DNA from: Bradyrhizobium nitroreducens
Lineage (GTDB): Bacteria; Pseudomonadota; Alphaproteobacteria; Rhizobiales; Xanthobacteraceae
Length of the DNA: 64,000 nt
Reading direction: 5' to 3'
Assembly: GCF_002776695.1 (NCBI RefSeq)
Contig: NZ_LFJC01000003.1
Coordinates: 3,763,026 to 3,827,025 of the forward strand
Shown in pieces: positions 17,586 to 27,148 of this stretch. The position numbers and the translations under genes are program-made. Each line of letters starts with the position of its first letter. Position 1 is the first letter of the stretch. A model generated the notes under the pieces. It was not told the DNA's origin, did not search any database, and saw only the letters and a list, made by a program, of their open reading frames with translations.

Positions 17586-20500
17586 GTGACCAAGTGTCCC
17601 GCATGTTCAGCCCGTGTCGCTCGTGAGCATCGCTTCTGCTCTCAATGCGGCGCGCGCCTCGATCGCGCCGTGGAGCAGCCCTCTGGTCCATCGGCGGCCG
17701 GCACGACTGACCGTGAGGAGCGGGTTATTCCGCTGCATGATCATGCGGCGGTTCGGTCACAGATGTTGACCGAAAACAAGCAGGTCAGCGTTCTCTTCGT
17801 CGACGTCTGCGACTCGACATCGCTGCTCCAGCACTCCGACCCCGAGGAATCCCGCAATTATCTCGGCAAGGCGCTGAACCACTTGGCCGAAGCGGTCGGG
17901 ACCTATGGCGGTACGGTGAGCCAGTTGCTCGGCGACGGGCTCGTCGCCCTGTTCGGCGCGCCCATGGCGCAGGAGGATCACGCCCTGCGCGCGTGCCTTG
18001 CCGCCCTCAAGATGCAGAGAGCAACCATTCCCGGCCATGAGGTTCATGGCATGGCCAGTCCGATGCTGCGCATCGGCATCAATTCGGGCGAAGTCCTGGT
18101 CGGCGTCGTCGGACAATACGGCTGGTCGCATTACGGGGCGGATGGCAAGACGATTCACCTTGCATCGCGGCTCGAAAAGATGGCCCCGCCCGGCGGCATT
18201 CTGATCAGTGCCGCGACGCAGCGGCTCGTCGCGCAGCAGATCGACACGCGGCCGGTCGGGATGCGACCGGTGCGAGGATTGGACGATCCGGTCGAGCTCC
18301 ATGAGGTCGTGGTCGCCACCGAAAGTTCGGCGGCTGGGCCGCTGACGCGCAAGCAGCGCTGGGCGCCCCTGGTCGGCCGCGAAGAGTCCTTGCGGATCCT
18401 GGCTGCGGATCTCGACATCGTTCGAGCCGGCGTGATGCGGACGATCGGGCTGTGCGGCGATGCCGGGATCGGGAAGTCCCGCTTGATAGCCGACTGGATC
18501 GCCGCGCTTGCAAGTCAGGGCACGGAGGTCTGCCTTTCGCAGGCGCGAGGTTATGCAAGCGCACGCGCCTACAGCACCGCCGCGGACCTGATCGCAAGTT
18601 TGGCTGGGTTGCCGCAAAGCGCGACGGACCCACAATCCGACAGGCAGATCCTCGACGCCGAATGGGCCAGCGAAGGTGCCGCGCATCTGGCGGCGGTGAA
18701 TGACTTGCTGGGTCTGGCGGCGCCGGACCAGGCTTGGCTGGCGCTGAATCCGGTGCAGCGGCGGCGGCGAATTGGCGACGCATTGCTTTGGCTCGTGCGC
18801 AGGCGGGCGCAGACGGGCCCGTTCGTGCTCGTGCTCGAGGACGTTTTCCTGGCCGACCGCGAGAGCCGACGGTTGTTCGAGGCGCTGCTTCCAAAGCTTC
18901 AGGGTCTGCCCATCCTGGTCTGCGTCAGCTATCGACCCGATTTCGAACATCAGTGGCGCCAGGCCCCGTGGTTTGCGGAGCGCGTGATCGAGCCCCTTCG
19001 CGACGGCGAGTTGCTCAGACTCGCGCGCGCCCTGATGGGGGACGATCTGTCCGTGCTCGGCATCATGAACGACCTGGTCGCGCGCGCCGACGGCAATCCC
19101 TTCTTCCTGGAGCAGTTGGTCATCACGCTGATCGACGACGGATCGCTGGAGGGGACGCCGGGTGCATACCGCCTGCAGCGGCCGCCCGGGGAGCTGCGCG
19201 TGCCGGGCTCCATCGCCGCGGTGATCGCCGCGCGCGTCGACAGGCTGCCCGAAGCCGCCAAGTCCGCGCTCGAGGCCGCGGCGATCCTCGGCGACCCCAT
19301 CACGGGCGAACTGATCGCCGCGATGCAGGCCGTGGACTTGGGGCGTGCCGAAGAATTGCTGGGTCTTTGCGTTGCATCCGGCTTGCTGACGGGACCGGAT
19401 CAGGCGCTCGGCCTGCTCGAACAGCACGCGTTCGCGTTTCGTCACGCACTGGTGCGCGATGTCGTGCTCGGCACCCTCACACGCGCGCGGCTCAAGGCGC
19501 TGCATCGTCAGGCCTTCCTGGCGCTGCATGCGCGACCAGGGGCGGCCGGAGCGGATGTCGCGCCGGCGCTGGCGCACCATGCCTTCAAGGGCGAGGAGTG
19601 GGAGCAGGCGGCCAGATTCACCGTCAAGTCGATGGCGCGTGCCATCTCGCGCTCGGCCAATCAGGAAGCCCTTCAAATGTTCGAGAAGGGTCTTCAGGCA
19701 GCCCGCCGAATCGATGACGCCTCGGTTGCGCAGACCCTGGAGCTCGCGCTCCGCCTGGAAGCCATCGGGGCGATGTTGGCCCTCGGACAGATCGACGACA
19801 TCTTCAGCAATATGGAGCGCGCGGAAGCCATCGCGGTGCAACTGAACGATCAGCGGGCACGAGCGGCGGTGTCGACCGAGACGGCGGTGTTCCTGTGGAT
19901 GCGCGGCCGCTTCGAGCAGGGTCTGCGCTATGCCACACGGGGTCTCGAGGCGGCGCGCCTTGCGCAACGCCGCCACATGATGATGGCGGCGCACCAGACC
20001 CGCGTGATGAATCTCCACGCTCTCGGTCGATATGCAGAGGCCGCCATGGAGGGGCAGATTCTGCTCTCCGACTACGGACCAGAGCTGTCGGCGCATTGCG
20101 TCCAACCCGGATGGGCCGCTATCCCCATCATCAATCTGTATGCGTTTCATGCCAGCACGCTCTGGCGGCTCGGAGACAGCGCAAGGGCACATGCGTTCTG
20201 TGCCAAGGCCTACGAGATCCTGTCGAACATCAACCATCCCTATTCCCGTCTGCTGATCGACACCGTCCAGTCGCAGATCTGGATCGAGAGCAGGGAGCTC
20301 GATCGTGCCGAGACCTTGATGCGCACGGGCGTGCAGCAGTGCATGACGCACAACGTCCCGACCATGCTTTCGGTTTGCACGGGCGTTCTCGGCAGCGCGC
20401 TCGCGCGCAACGGCAAGGCCGCCGAGGCGGCGACGATGCTGGAGAAGGGGTTCGCCGACCGCATCTACGAGGCGGCCGGGCCCTACGGCCGGACGTTCAT

Positions 20501-20780
20501 GCGCGTGAGCCTGGGCGTCGCCTATCGCAAGCTCGATCGGCTCGACGATGCCATCGCAGTCGGCCGCAAGGCCGTCGAGGAGGCCGCCGAAGAATACGGT
20601 CACCAGACCGAAGCCCTGTACGAGCTTGCAGACACCTTGCGGCAGGCCGGCGATCTCACGGGCGCCGAAGCGCATTTCAAGAGGGTCGCCGAGGCAGCGG
20701 AGCGGCTGGGCATGCCCCACTATCGAGGACGGGCCGCCGCGGTGCTCGCAGATTGGCGGAAGGACGGGTATGCAGCATGA
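17586..20780 (+). CDS. Zinc-ribbon / class III cyclase / AAA-type ATPase regulator
   Basis: A 1064-aa multidomain protein. Residues 1-25 are a zinc ribbon (Cys4, Cys7, Cys18, Cys21). Residues 65-235 are a class III cyclase domain with metal Asp73 (FVDVCDS) and Asp117 (LLGDGLVALF); the usual Asn is His191 in TIHLASRLE, while Arg195 is kept. Residues 262-600 are a STAND/AAA-like ATPase with Walker A GDAGIGKS (291-298). The rest is helical and TPR-like. The GTG at 17586 is used because it is the first start after a stop and is needed to include the zinc ribbon. It is the first gene of a four-gene operon; the stop overlaps the next ATG (ATGA). Likely the sensor or regulator of the set. Confidence 0.88.
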   Translation: MTKCPACSARVAREHRFCSQCGARLDRAVEQPSGPSAAGTTDREERVIPLHDHAAVRSQMLTENKQVSVLFVDVCDSTSLLQHSDPEESRNYLGKALNHLAEAVGTYGGTVSQLLGDGLVALFGAPMAQEDHALRACLAALKMQRATIPGHEVHGMASPMLRIGINSGEVLVGVVGQYGWSHYGADGKTIHLASRLEKMAPPGGILISAATQRLVAQQIDTRPVGMRPVRGLDDPVELHEVVVATESSAAGPLTRKQRWAPLVGREESLRILAADLDIVRAGVMRTIGLCGDAGIGKSRLIADWIAALASQGTEVCLSQARGYASARAYSTAADLIASLAGLPQSATDPQSDRQILDAEWASEGAAHLAAVNDLLGLAAPDQAWLALNPVQRRRRIGDALLWLVRRRAQTGPFVLVLEDVFLADRESRRLFEALLPKLQGLPILVCVSYRPDFEHQWRQAPWFAERVIEPLRDGELLRLARALMGDDLSVLGIMNDLVARADGNPFFLEQLVITLIDDGSLEGTPGAYRLQRPPGELRVPGSIAAVIAARVDRLPEAAKSALEAAAILGDPITGELIAAMQAVDLGRAEELLGLCVASGLLTGPDQALGLLEQHAFAFRHALVRDVVLGTLTRARLKALHRQAFLALHARPGAAGADVAPALAHHAFKGEEWEQAARFTVKSMARAISRSANQEALQMFEKGLQAARRIDDASVAQTLELALRLEAIGAMLALGQIDDIFSNMERAEAIAVQLNDQRARAAVSTETAVFLWMRGRFEQGLRYATRGLEAARLAQRRHMMMAAHQTRVMNLHALGRYAEAAMEGQILLSDYGPELSAHCVQPGWAAIPIINLYAFHASTLWRLGDSARAHAFCAKAYEILSNINHPYSRLLIDTVQSQIWIESRELDRAETLMRTGVQQCMTHNVPTMLSVCTGVLGSALARNGKAAEAATMLEKGFADRIYEAAGPYGRTFMRVSLGVAYRKLDRLDDAIAVGRKAVEEAAEEYGHQTEALYELADTLRQAGDLTGAEAHFKRVAEAAERLGMPHYRGRAAAVLADWRKDGYAA

Positions 20781-22057
20781 AACTCTCGACCTATGAACCC
20801 GACGCGCTGGCGCCGGGAATACGCAGGCTCTCCTATGGTCTGTTCTGCTGGCTCAACCGCCACATCGTCGTCTTGCGCGCGGCCGGCGCGCTGTTGCGGC
20901 GCTGGCCCTCCATAGGGGGCCCATTCGGCATGGTGGCCCGCGCCAGCGCGGTCAAGGATGTGTTGACGCGCACGCCCAGCTTTTCCAACACGGCGCATGC
21001 CGCCAACATGGTGTCCGGGGACTACCTCATCGGCATGGATCCCGGCCCGACCTACACGGCCGACAGGGCTCTGGTCCGCGAGCGCCTCGACGCCCTCGAT
21101 GTTCCGAACGCGTCCGACGAGGAGGCCAAGAGACGGATCGGGATACTGGATTCCGGAGATCGCAGTTTCGATCTGATCGAGAACTATCTGATGTGGGTCG
21201 TCTTCCACGCCATGAAGCCGCTGTTCGGATCGGCGACCGACGCGGTGGTGGCAGGCTCGGCGGACCCGGCCGCGCAAGCCGCCGTCGATGAAGGCCTGCA
21301 ACGGCAGTACATGCTGGAGATCCGGTATGTTGCAGGTCAATTGCTGGCCGGCAGCCTTGCGACGCTCGACCTTCGGCGGCGGGCGGAGACCTGTGGCGAT
21401 GCGCTTCAGGCGCGCATCGATCGCGTGACCGGCCCCATCGGCACCGCGTGGGGTGTCAAAAGCGCATCCCAGGACATTGAACGAAACGCGGTGGGGCTTG
21501 CCTGGATTTCGCATCCGGTCACGGTTCAGTCGGGAGCCCTTGCCGTGCAGGAGCTCCTCGGCCGCCCCAAGGTCTACGAAAAACTCTGGTCCCGGGCCCA
21601 GAGTCTCAAGGACCGCGTCTGGACCGACACGGGTTTCCGCAAGGACGTGCGCGACCATGTGCTCGAGCTGATGCGTTTCCGCCCGATCTTTCCGCTGCTG
21701 GCGCGCGACGTGCCGCGGGACACCGAACTGCAGACGGGCGCGCGACAGAACGCGAAATGTCCGGGTGGCGGGAAGGTGTCGCTGCTGGGGATCGCCGCTC
21801 TGTTCGATCCGAGCGTGGTCTCCGACAGCAGAAGCTTCTGCCCGGAGCGCGATTGGGGCAGCGAAGATCCGCTGCGCTATCTCATGTTCGGATATGGCTA
21901 CCGCCAATGTCCTGCCCGGGACCACGCGGTGGACATCCTGACGAGCGCGCTGATCGGATTGCTGACGTTGCCCCGGCTGCAGCTGGCGCGCGGTGAAGGC
22001 AAGGCCATCACCTATGACGGCCCCCTGATGTTGTCCATGCGCATGCGCATCACCTGA
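20777..22057 (+). CDS. Atypical cytochrome P450
   Basis: A 426-aa protein with the P450 haem-thiolate loop FGYGYRQCPARDHA (Cys378, with Ala where Gly is usual after the Cys) and the K-helix ExxR as ELMR (297-300). The I-helix position that normally reads (A/G)Gx(D/E)T reads HPVT (246-249). The acid of the acid-alcohol pair is therefore missing, though Thr249 may be kept. P450s normally activate O2; loss of the acid recalls peroxide-using peroxygenases, which is inference. The ATG overlaps the previous stop. It has no adjacent ferredoxin or reductase gene. Confidence 0.8.
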   Translation: MKLSTYEPDALAPGIRRLSYGLFCWLNRHIVVLRAAGALLRRWPSIGGPFGMVARASAVKDVLTRTPSFSNTAHAANMVSGDYLIGMDPGPTYTADRALVRERLDALDVPNASDEEAKRRIGILDSGDRSFDLIENYLMWVVFHAMKPLFGSATDAVVAGSADPAAQAAVDEGLQRQYMLEIRYVAGQLLAGSLATLDLRRRAETCGDALQARIDRVTGPIGTAWGVKSASQDIERNAVGLAWISHPVTVQSGALAVQELLGRPKVYEKLWSRAQSLKDRVWTDTGFRKDVRDHVLELMRFRPIFPLLARDVPRDTELQTGARQNAKCPGGGKVSLLGIAALFDPSVVSDSRSFCPERDWGSEDPLRYLMFGYGYRQCPARDHAVDILTSALIGLLTLPRLQLARGEGKAITYDGPLMLSMRMRIT

Positions 22058-22076
22058 GCGAGCGGAGACGACGGCC

Positions 22077-23888
22077 ATGCTCGAGATCGTCCGGCAGCAG
22101 ATGATCTGCATCGTTGCGCCAGGCTGGGCCGGCGGAGCGGAACTTCCAAAGCCGCTCCACGATGGGTTGAACGCCGTCCTGCGGGACGTCGCCGTGGTCC
22201 ACTTCGCCTCGATCGGGCTGCTCCCGGCCTTGACCGGCGACCCCGACCCGCAGCCGTCGCTCGTGCTCGAGCTTGCGGTCGAGGAGGGGTTCCGCCCGTA
22301 CGACCTGTTGTATCGGCTGGTCTACCATCCCGGTGGCGCGATGTGGGCGCTGTTCGGCTCCATGATTGCTCCCAACGTCGCAGAGCCCACGGCGCAGCAT
22401 AAGCAGCAATTGCTGGATAAGCTGATGAGCTGGCACAGCATCGCTGATGGCGGCTTCGTCGGCGCCCGCGACCGATCGGTCCGGCAGATCGCGATGGAGA
22501 AAGACCTGCTCGATCAGACGCGCATCGAAGCGCGGAAGCTGAAGCCGAAATACGGCAACGATCGCACCGCCTTCGCGCTTGCGCTGTCAAGATGGGCCTA
22601 TGCCAATCCCGATTTCGGATGGGCGGCCACAGCTGCGCCGCGATCCTATTGGCGCGGGAAGGGGGCAGGCATCGGCGCGAAGCTCGCTTATCCCGTGGCC
22701 GCGATCGTGCTGTGGTTCGCGTTGCTCGGGATCGTCTGGGCATTGCCGCGCGCCTTTAACTGGTTCTTCGGCGAACCGGGGCGGGTGGGTAAGGCGATCG
22801 AACACGCCGTGACCAAGACGACCGAATGCCTGTTCACGATGAGCTGGCACGGGCTGCTGGCGTTCGCAGTGATCGCATTCCTCGTTTGGCTCTTCCTTGT
22901 GCCGCTGCCCGCGCAGTTTGTGTCGTGGAGGCGCTGGTTGAACAGCGTTCAGCAGGAGCTCGATCGGCCGACCGAGACGCTCTCGTCGTTGGCGACCTAT
23001 GTGGGCGGCTGGGTCATCGGCGTGCCGCTGCTGCTGGCCGTTGCCGCCTGCGCCATCGCCTACACGCTTGCTCCATTGGCCTATGCGCTGGCTCCGGTCT
23101 ACATGCATGATGTCATCGAACCGAAGCTGCCGAAGCTGACCGGATTGCAGATCACGTTGATCGCCGTCGTCGCGATCGCCGCGGTGCTCGCCATCGGCGC
23201 GCTGTTCTACCGGCTCAATCGCTATTTCACGGGGCTGAGCGAAAAGTTCTTTCATCCGCTCGAAGACGACGTTCCGCGTGCCCAGCAGATTCATCCGTCG
23301 GTTGAGCGCTGCGAGGCCGAGTTGGTCGATGGGACCCAGCACATGTTCAGCCTCACGGAGCTGCGCGGTCCGCAATGGTGGAGCGCATGGTGCATTCGCG
23401 TGGCTCTGCGCATCGTGACGTTTGCCGGACGGGTGTTCTTCACGCAAGGCTGGCTCGGCAATGCGCCGGGCATCCATTTCGGCCATTGGCACATCATCGA
23501 TGGCGGACGCCGCTTTCTGTTCTGCTCGAACTATGACGGCAATTTCGGCGGCTATCTCGACGACTTCATCAACGGCGCGGCCGTCGGCACCACGCTGGCC
23601 TGGCGCTGGACCGAGCTGCATCCGCGCGAGCCGGCGCTGGCGGGGCAGCCCGGCGTTGCAAAGCCGCGCAGCTTTCCGCCGACGCGCTTCGTCGTCTTCC
23701 GCGGCGTGAAGTGCGAGCTGAAATTCAAGTCGTATGCGCGCGACAGCATGCTCCCGCACCTCTACCATTTCGACGCCTGCAACCGGACCGTCGACCAGAT
23801 CAACCTCGCGACGGGACTGCGCGACGCCTTGTTCGGCGAGCGCAACGGGAAGAACGACGATCTGATCATGAGGGCCATCGAGACATGA
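22077..23888 (+). CDS. Membrane protein of unknown function with two related soluble ends
   Basis: A 603-aa protein I cannot assign. About four membrane helices lie in the middle (roughly 203-225, 256-280, 308-335, 356-378). Each soluble end has a similar module: residues 41-82 (VHFASIGLLP ... SLVLELAVEEGFRPYDLL) and 466-498 (IHFGHWHIID ... FLFCSNYDGNFGGYLDDFI). This suggests an internal duplication of an alpha/beta module like the halves of ferredoxin-like dimeric barrels. It starts 19 bases after the P450 gene with GGAGA upstream, and its stop overlaps the DyP start. Probably it holds the P450 and peroxidase chemistry at the membrane; that is inference. Confidence 0.75.
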   Translation: MLEIVRQQMICIVAPGWAGGAELPKPLHDGLNAVLRDVAVVHFASIGLLPALTGDPDPQPSLVLELAVEEGFRPYDLLYRLVYHPGGAMWALFGSMIAPNVAEPTAQHKQQLLDKLMSWHSIADGGFVGARDRSVRQIAMEKDLLDQTRIEARKLKPKYGNDRTAFALALSRWAYANPDFGWAATAAPRSYWRGKGAGIGAKLAYPVAAIVLWFALLGIVWALPRAFNWFFGEPGRVGKAIEHAVTKTTECLFTMSWHGLLAFAVIAFLVWLFLVPLPAQFVSWRRWLNSVQQELDRPTETLSSLATYVGGWVIGVPLLLAVAACAIAYTLAPLAYALAPVYMHDVIEPKLPKLTGLQITLIAVVAIAAVLAIGALFYRLNRYFTGLSEKFFHPLEDDVPRAQQIHPSVERCEAELVDGTQHMFSLTELRGPQWWSAWCIRVALRIVTFAGRVFFTQGWLGNAPGIHFGHWHIIDGGRRFLFCSNYDGNFGGYLDDFINGAAVGTTLAWRWTELHPREPALAGQPGVAKPRSFPPTRFVVFRGVKCELKFKSYARDSMLPHLYHFDACNRTVDQINLATGLRDALFGERNGKNDDLIMRAIET

Positions 23889-25309
23889 AGCACGCTCCGC
23901 GTCTCTCCGAGCAAAGCCACGACATCCAGGGCATGCTGAAGAGCGGCTTCGGCTCGCTCACCACCAGTTGTTTCAGGCTGCTGACGATCCGCGACGAGGC
24001 GCTGGCGAAGGCATGGCTCGCGGAGCTGCTCGACACCGGGCTGATCGTCAGCGCGAAGCAGGTTGGCAAGCCGAAACAAGAGAAGCAGGAAAAGAAGAAA
24101 GAGAATGAGAAAGCGACGAAGCCCCTCGATGCCGTCGTCGCGATCGGCTTCACCTATTCGGGGCTGGCGAAGCTGGGTTGCCGGGAAACCAGTGACCATC
24201 CGTTTCCGACGCCGTTCCGCAGCGGCATGGGCAGCGAATTGCGCGCCAGATTGTTGCGGGACGACGACCGGCAGTGGTCTTGGACCGATCGCGAAGGTCC
24301 GGGCGGCGGCGAGGTGGTGCACATCCTGCTGGCCGAATGGAAGGCGCGCGGCGCCGTCTCGCGGTTGCCCGAGATCAAATCGAGCGCTTTCTCCGTCATC
24401 GAGGTCGGCGAGGATTCCGATTTCTTCGACGGGGATGGCAAACTGCGTGAGCCGTTCGGATTTCGCGATGGTCTTGCCCAACCGGTGATACGGGGCCTCA
24501 GGGACGAGGACGGCGAGACCTTGAGGGCGGCTCGAGACGAGGCTGGCGATCTCTATGGCGACCGCCTCGTGGAGCCGGGCGAATTCATCCTGGGCTATCG
24601 CAACGAATACGACGAGTTGACCTTCTGCCCGAACGTGGAGGGATGGACGAGTGCCAACGGGCGATTCACCCTGAACGGAAGCTATCTCGCCGTACGTCAG
24701 TTCGAGCAGGATGTGACCGCGTTCAGGGCGTTCGAGATGGCGAACGCGGACTTCTTCGCGGCGAACGGCGTCTCGGCCGGCGAGAAGCTGATGGGGCGCA
24801 GGAAGAATGGACTTCCCTTGTCGTGGAAAGGCGACCCGACCGTGCCAGCGCCGGATTCGGCAGCCGATGCGTTCCGCTATCGTGTCGATGACGCCGACGG
24901 TTTCATGTGTCCCAAAGGCGCGCATGTGCGTCGTTCGAATCCCCGGGACTCACTCGGCATCGACGTGCAATCCAGCATCAAGTCATCCAAGCTGCACCGC
25001 TTGCTGCGGCGCGGCAGGCCGTACCGCGAGTCCTCGGGCCGCCAGGGCATCTTCTTCATCGCCTGCAATGCGGACCTCGAGCGGCAGTTCGAGTTCATTC
25101 ACCAGCGCTGGCTGCAAAACCGGAGATTCGGAACGCTCGAAAGCCAGGATGATCCGGTCGTGGGGTCGCAGCCGTGCCCGAAGACCTTCACCATTCCGGG
25201 GCTGGCGAGCGGCCGCGAAGTTTCGCTGCAACATTTCACGCAGACGCTCGGCGGCGGCTATTTCTTCTTGCCTGGGATCGCAGCGCTGAGGTTCATCGCT
25301 CGCGCTTGA
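23885..25309 (+). CDS. Dye-decolourising (DyP-type) haem peroxidase
   Basis: A 474-aa DyP peroxidase. The distal motif is GFRDG (192-196) with the catalytic Asp, the proximal haem ligand is His347 in GAHVRRSNPRD, and the C-terminal haem pocket GRQGIFFIACNADLERQFEF is intact. DyPs oxidise dyes, phenols or lignin-like compounds with H2O2. There is no Tat or Sec signal, so it is cytoplasmic unless carried by the membrane partner. A Lys/Glu-rich insert at residues 62-80 is unusual. Its ATG overlaps the stop of the membrane protein (ATGA). Last gene of the operon. Confidence 0.9.
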   Translation: MKHAPRLSEQSHDIQGMLKSGFGSLTTSCFRLLTIRDEALAKAWLAELLDTGLIVSAKQVGKPKQEKQEKKKENEKATKPLDAVVAIGFTYSGLAKLGCRETSDHPFPTPFRSGMGSELRARLLRDDDRQWSWTDREGPGGGEVVHILLAEWKARGAVSRLPEIKSSAFSVIEVGEDSDFFDGDGKLREPFGFRDGLAQPVIRGLRDEDGETLRAARDEAGDLYGDRLVEPGEFILGYRNEYDELTFCPNVEGWTSANGRFTLNGSYLAVRQFEQDVTAFRAFEMANADFFAANGVSAGEKLMGRRKNGLPLSWKGDPTVPAPDSAADAFRYRVDDADGFMCPKGAHVRRSNPRDSLGIDVQSSIKSSKLHRLLRRGRPYRESSGRQGIFFIACNADLERQFEFIHQRWLQNRRFGTLESQDDPVVGSQPCPKTFTIPGLASGREVSLQHFTQTLGGGYFFLPGIAALRFIARA

Positions 25310-25376
25310 TCGCCCTTATGGTCGCCGTTTGCCCTTGATCTTCCCGGAAAGCGCTCCGCACCTTCCGGATGACGCC

Positions 25377-26153
25377 TCAGTCCTGCGGCTCGGACGCGGC
25401 GTCGCCCTGCGCGTCGATGCGCAGCCAGCCGGAGGGCGCGAGACGCTGCTGCGGCAGGAAGCGGGCCTTGTAGTCCATCTTCTTGGAGCCCTCGATCCAG
25501 TAGCCGAGATAGACGTAAGGCAGGCCTTGCCGGCGGGCGCGGGCGATGTGGTCGAGGATCATGAAGGTGCCCATCGAGCGGCTGACCTGGCCCGGCTCGA
25601 AGAACGAATAGACCATCGACAGGCCGTCGCTGAGCACGTCGGTCAGCGCCACCGCGATCAGCTCCTCGCCGCGGCCGGTGATGCCGCTGTCGGGGCCGCG
25701 CTTGCGGTATTCGATGATGCGGGTCTCGACATGGCTGTCCTCGACCATCATGGCGTAGTCGAGCACGGTCATGTCGGCCATGCCGCCGTGGCGGTGGCGG
25801 GCGTCGAGATAGGCCCGGAACACCGAATATTGCTCGGAGGTCGGGACCGCACTGCGCTGCTCGCCGATGATGTCGGAATTGCGCGCCATCACCTTGCGGA
25901 AGTTGCGGGAGAGGCGGAACTCGTTGGCGACGACCCGGACCGAGACGCAGGCGCGGCACTGGTCGCAGGCTGGCCGGTAGGCGATCGACTGGCTGCGGCG
26001 GAAACCGCCATGGGTCAGGAGGTCGTTGAGGTCACCGGCGCGCTCCCCCACCAGGTGCGTGAACACCTTGCGCTCATGCCGGCCCGGCAGATAGGGGCAG
26101 GGCGAGGGCGCCGTGAGGTAGAATTGGGGGGTATCGCGCGAGTGCTGGGTCAA
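25377..26153 (-). CDS. bpt: Aspartate/glutamate leucyltransferase (Bpt), Ate1 family
   Basis: A 258-aa aminoacyl-tRNA-protein transferase. The N-terminal Cys cluster PACDQCRAC and the core GYWIEGSKKMDYKARFLP are diagnostic. Bacterial Bpt moves Leu (or Arg in Ate) from tRNA onto proteins with N-terminal Asp or Glu, marking them for ClpS/ClpAP. The start is TTG at 26151-26153, which gives the family N-terminus (L/M)TQHSRDTPQFYLTAPSPCP; no ATG fits. It is convergent with the DyP gene. Confidence 0.92.
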   Translation of the reverse strand: MTQHSRDTPQFYLTAPSPCPYLPGRHERKVFTHLVGERAGDLNDLLTHGGFRRSQSIAYRPACDQCRACVSVRVVANEFRLSRNFRKVMARNSDIIGEQRSAVPTSEQYSVFRAYLDARHRHGGMADMTVLDYAMMVEDSHVETRIIEYRKRGPDSGITGRGEELIAVALTDVLSDGLSMVYSFFEPGQVSRSMGTFMILDHIARARRQGLPYVYLGYWIEGSKKMDYKARFLPQQRLAPSGWLRIDAQGDAASEPQD

Positions 26154-26280
26154 GGGACGTCGTGGGCCTCCGAAACGAGTATCAGCATCGCGCTACGGAA
26201 GCCCCTGGTCAATCGGTCTGCTCGGCAGGTCAGATCAGACAGCTTAAGTGATCCTGGTTGATAGGTCCTTGATCGCCGGC

Positions 26281-26823
26281 TCAATATGTCCTTGCGCCCT
26301 GCGGTACGGGCGCGCGGACGGAATTGTTGATCACGACCGTTCCCAGCACGAGGTCGTGCAGCAGGCGCCGGCGGCCATTGAACAGTCCGACCAGCACCAC
26401 GAAGGGCGTCAGGAACGAGACCGAGACCCAGAACAGCACGGCGTGGGTGGCGCCGAGCACGAAATAGCCGGGCGCGCCGTACCAGGTGCGCAGCTCCAGA
26501 TCCATCAGGCGCATGCCGATCGTGGCGGAGGAGGGGCCGCCGATGCAGGCACCATAATAGACGATGGCCCAGACCACGGAGGCCGGCCAGGCCAGCCAGA
26601 ACAGCGCCCAGCCGATGCCGAGGGTGACCACGCCGAACAAGGCGATGAAGATGTAGCCGAGGATCACCGGCACCGAGATCACGACCATGTCGATCAAGAA
26701 GGCGAAGGCCCGCCGCGTTGCAACGCCGCGAAACAGCTCCGGGTGCAGATAGGGATCGTAGGCGTGCGGCTGCACCCCGCCGTCATTGCGCCAGGCGCCC
26801 GAATTGCCCGTCTCGTACGACAT
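26281..26823 (-). CDS. RDD-family membrane protein
   Basis: A 180-aa protein with about four membrane helices and the RDD pattern: Arg near helix 1 (RRAFAFLIDMVVISVPV), Asp in the same helix, and GGPSSATIGMRLMDLEL before the last pair. The family is linked to ion or osmolyte transport but poorly defined. GGGAGGA precedes the ATG at 26823, which overrides a longer open frame. Confidence 0.85.
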   Translation of the reverse strand: MSYETGNSGAWRNDGGVQPHAYDPYLHPELFRGVATRRAFAFLIDMVVISVPVILGYIFIALFGVVTLGIGWALFWLAWPASVVWAIVYYGACIGGPSSATIGMRLMDLELRTWYGAPGYFVLGATHAVLFWVSVSFLTPFVVLVGLFNGRRRLLHDLVLGTVVINNSVRAPVPQGARTY

Positions 26824-26982
26824 GATCCGTCCTCCCAAGGGGGAAACAGAGGGAAAAACCCTCGAGGCAGGACATGGGAGCAGGCTCATCCCCTGCCAAG
26901 GGCGCTGGGATGTCAACATGCCGAAATATTCCGGCGATTCGGGGGCGAGGGAGGGCACGATGTTGGCGCCGCAAACACCGGT

Positions 26983-27132
26983 GTCGTCCCGGACAAGCGA
27001 AGCGCAGATCCGGGATACATAACCACAGGGAGGAGTTTGGCGAAGACCGTTAGTTGATTTCGTCGGTACGAATACCGCGGATTACAGTTAGATTACGCGG
27101 TATGGGGCCCTGCGTACGCAGGGACGACAGTG
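26983..27132. repeat. Dispersed intergenic repeat between the RDD gene and hemB
   Basis: Starts gtcgtcccggacaagcgaag, continues through cataaccacagggaggag and ends ccctgcgtacgcagggacga. The outer ends are roughly inverted (gtcgtccc / gggacgac). I recall this element as frequent in bradyrhizobial intergenic DNA. It lies downstream of hemB and upstream of the RDD gene. Confidence 0.6.
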
Positions 27133-27148
27133 AAGGTACCCCGCCAGC

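Noticed and set aside
17757..20720. A 987-codon open frame on the minus strand
   Set aside because: It mirrors the cyclase-ATPase gene, whose domains are clear. No motif or ribosome-binding site is found in the mirror frame.
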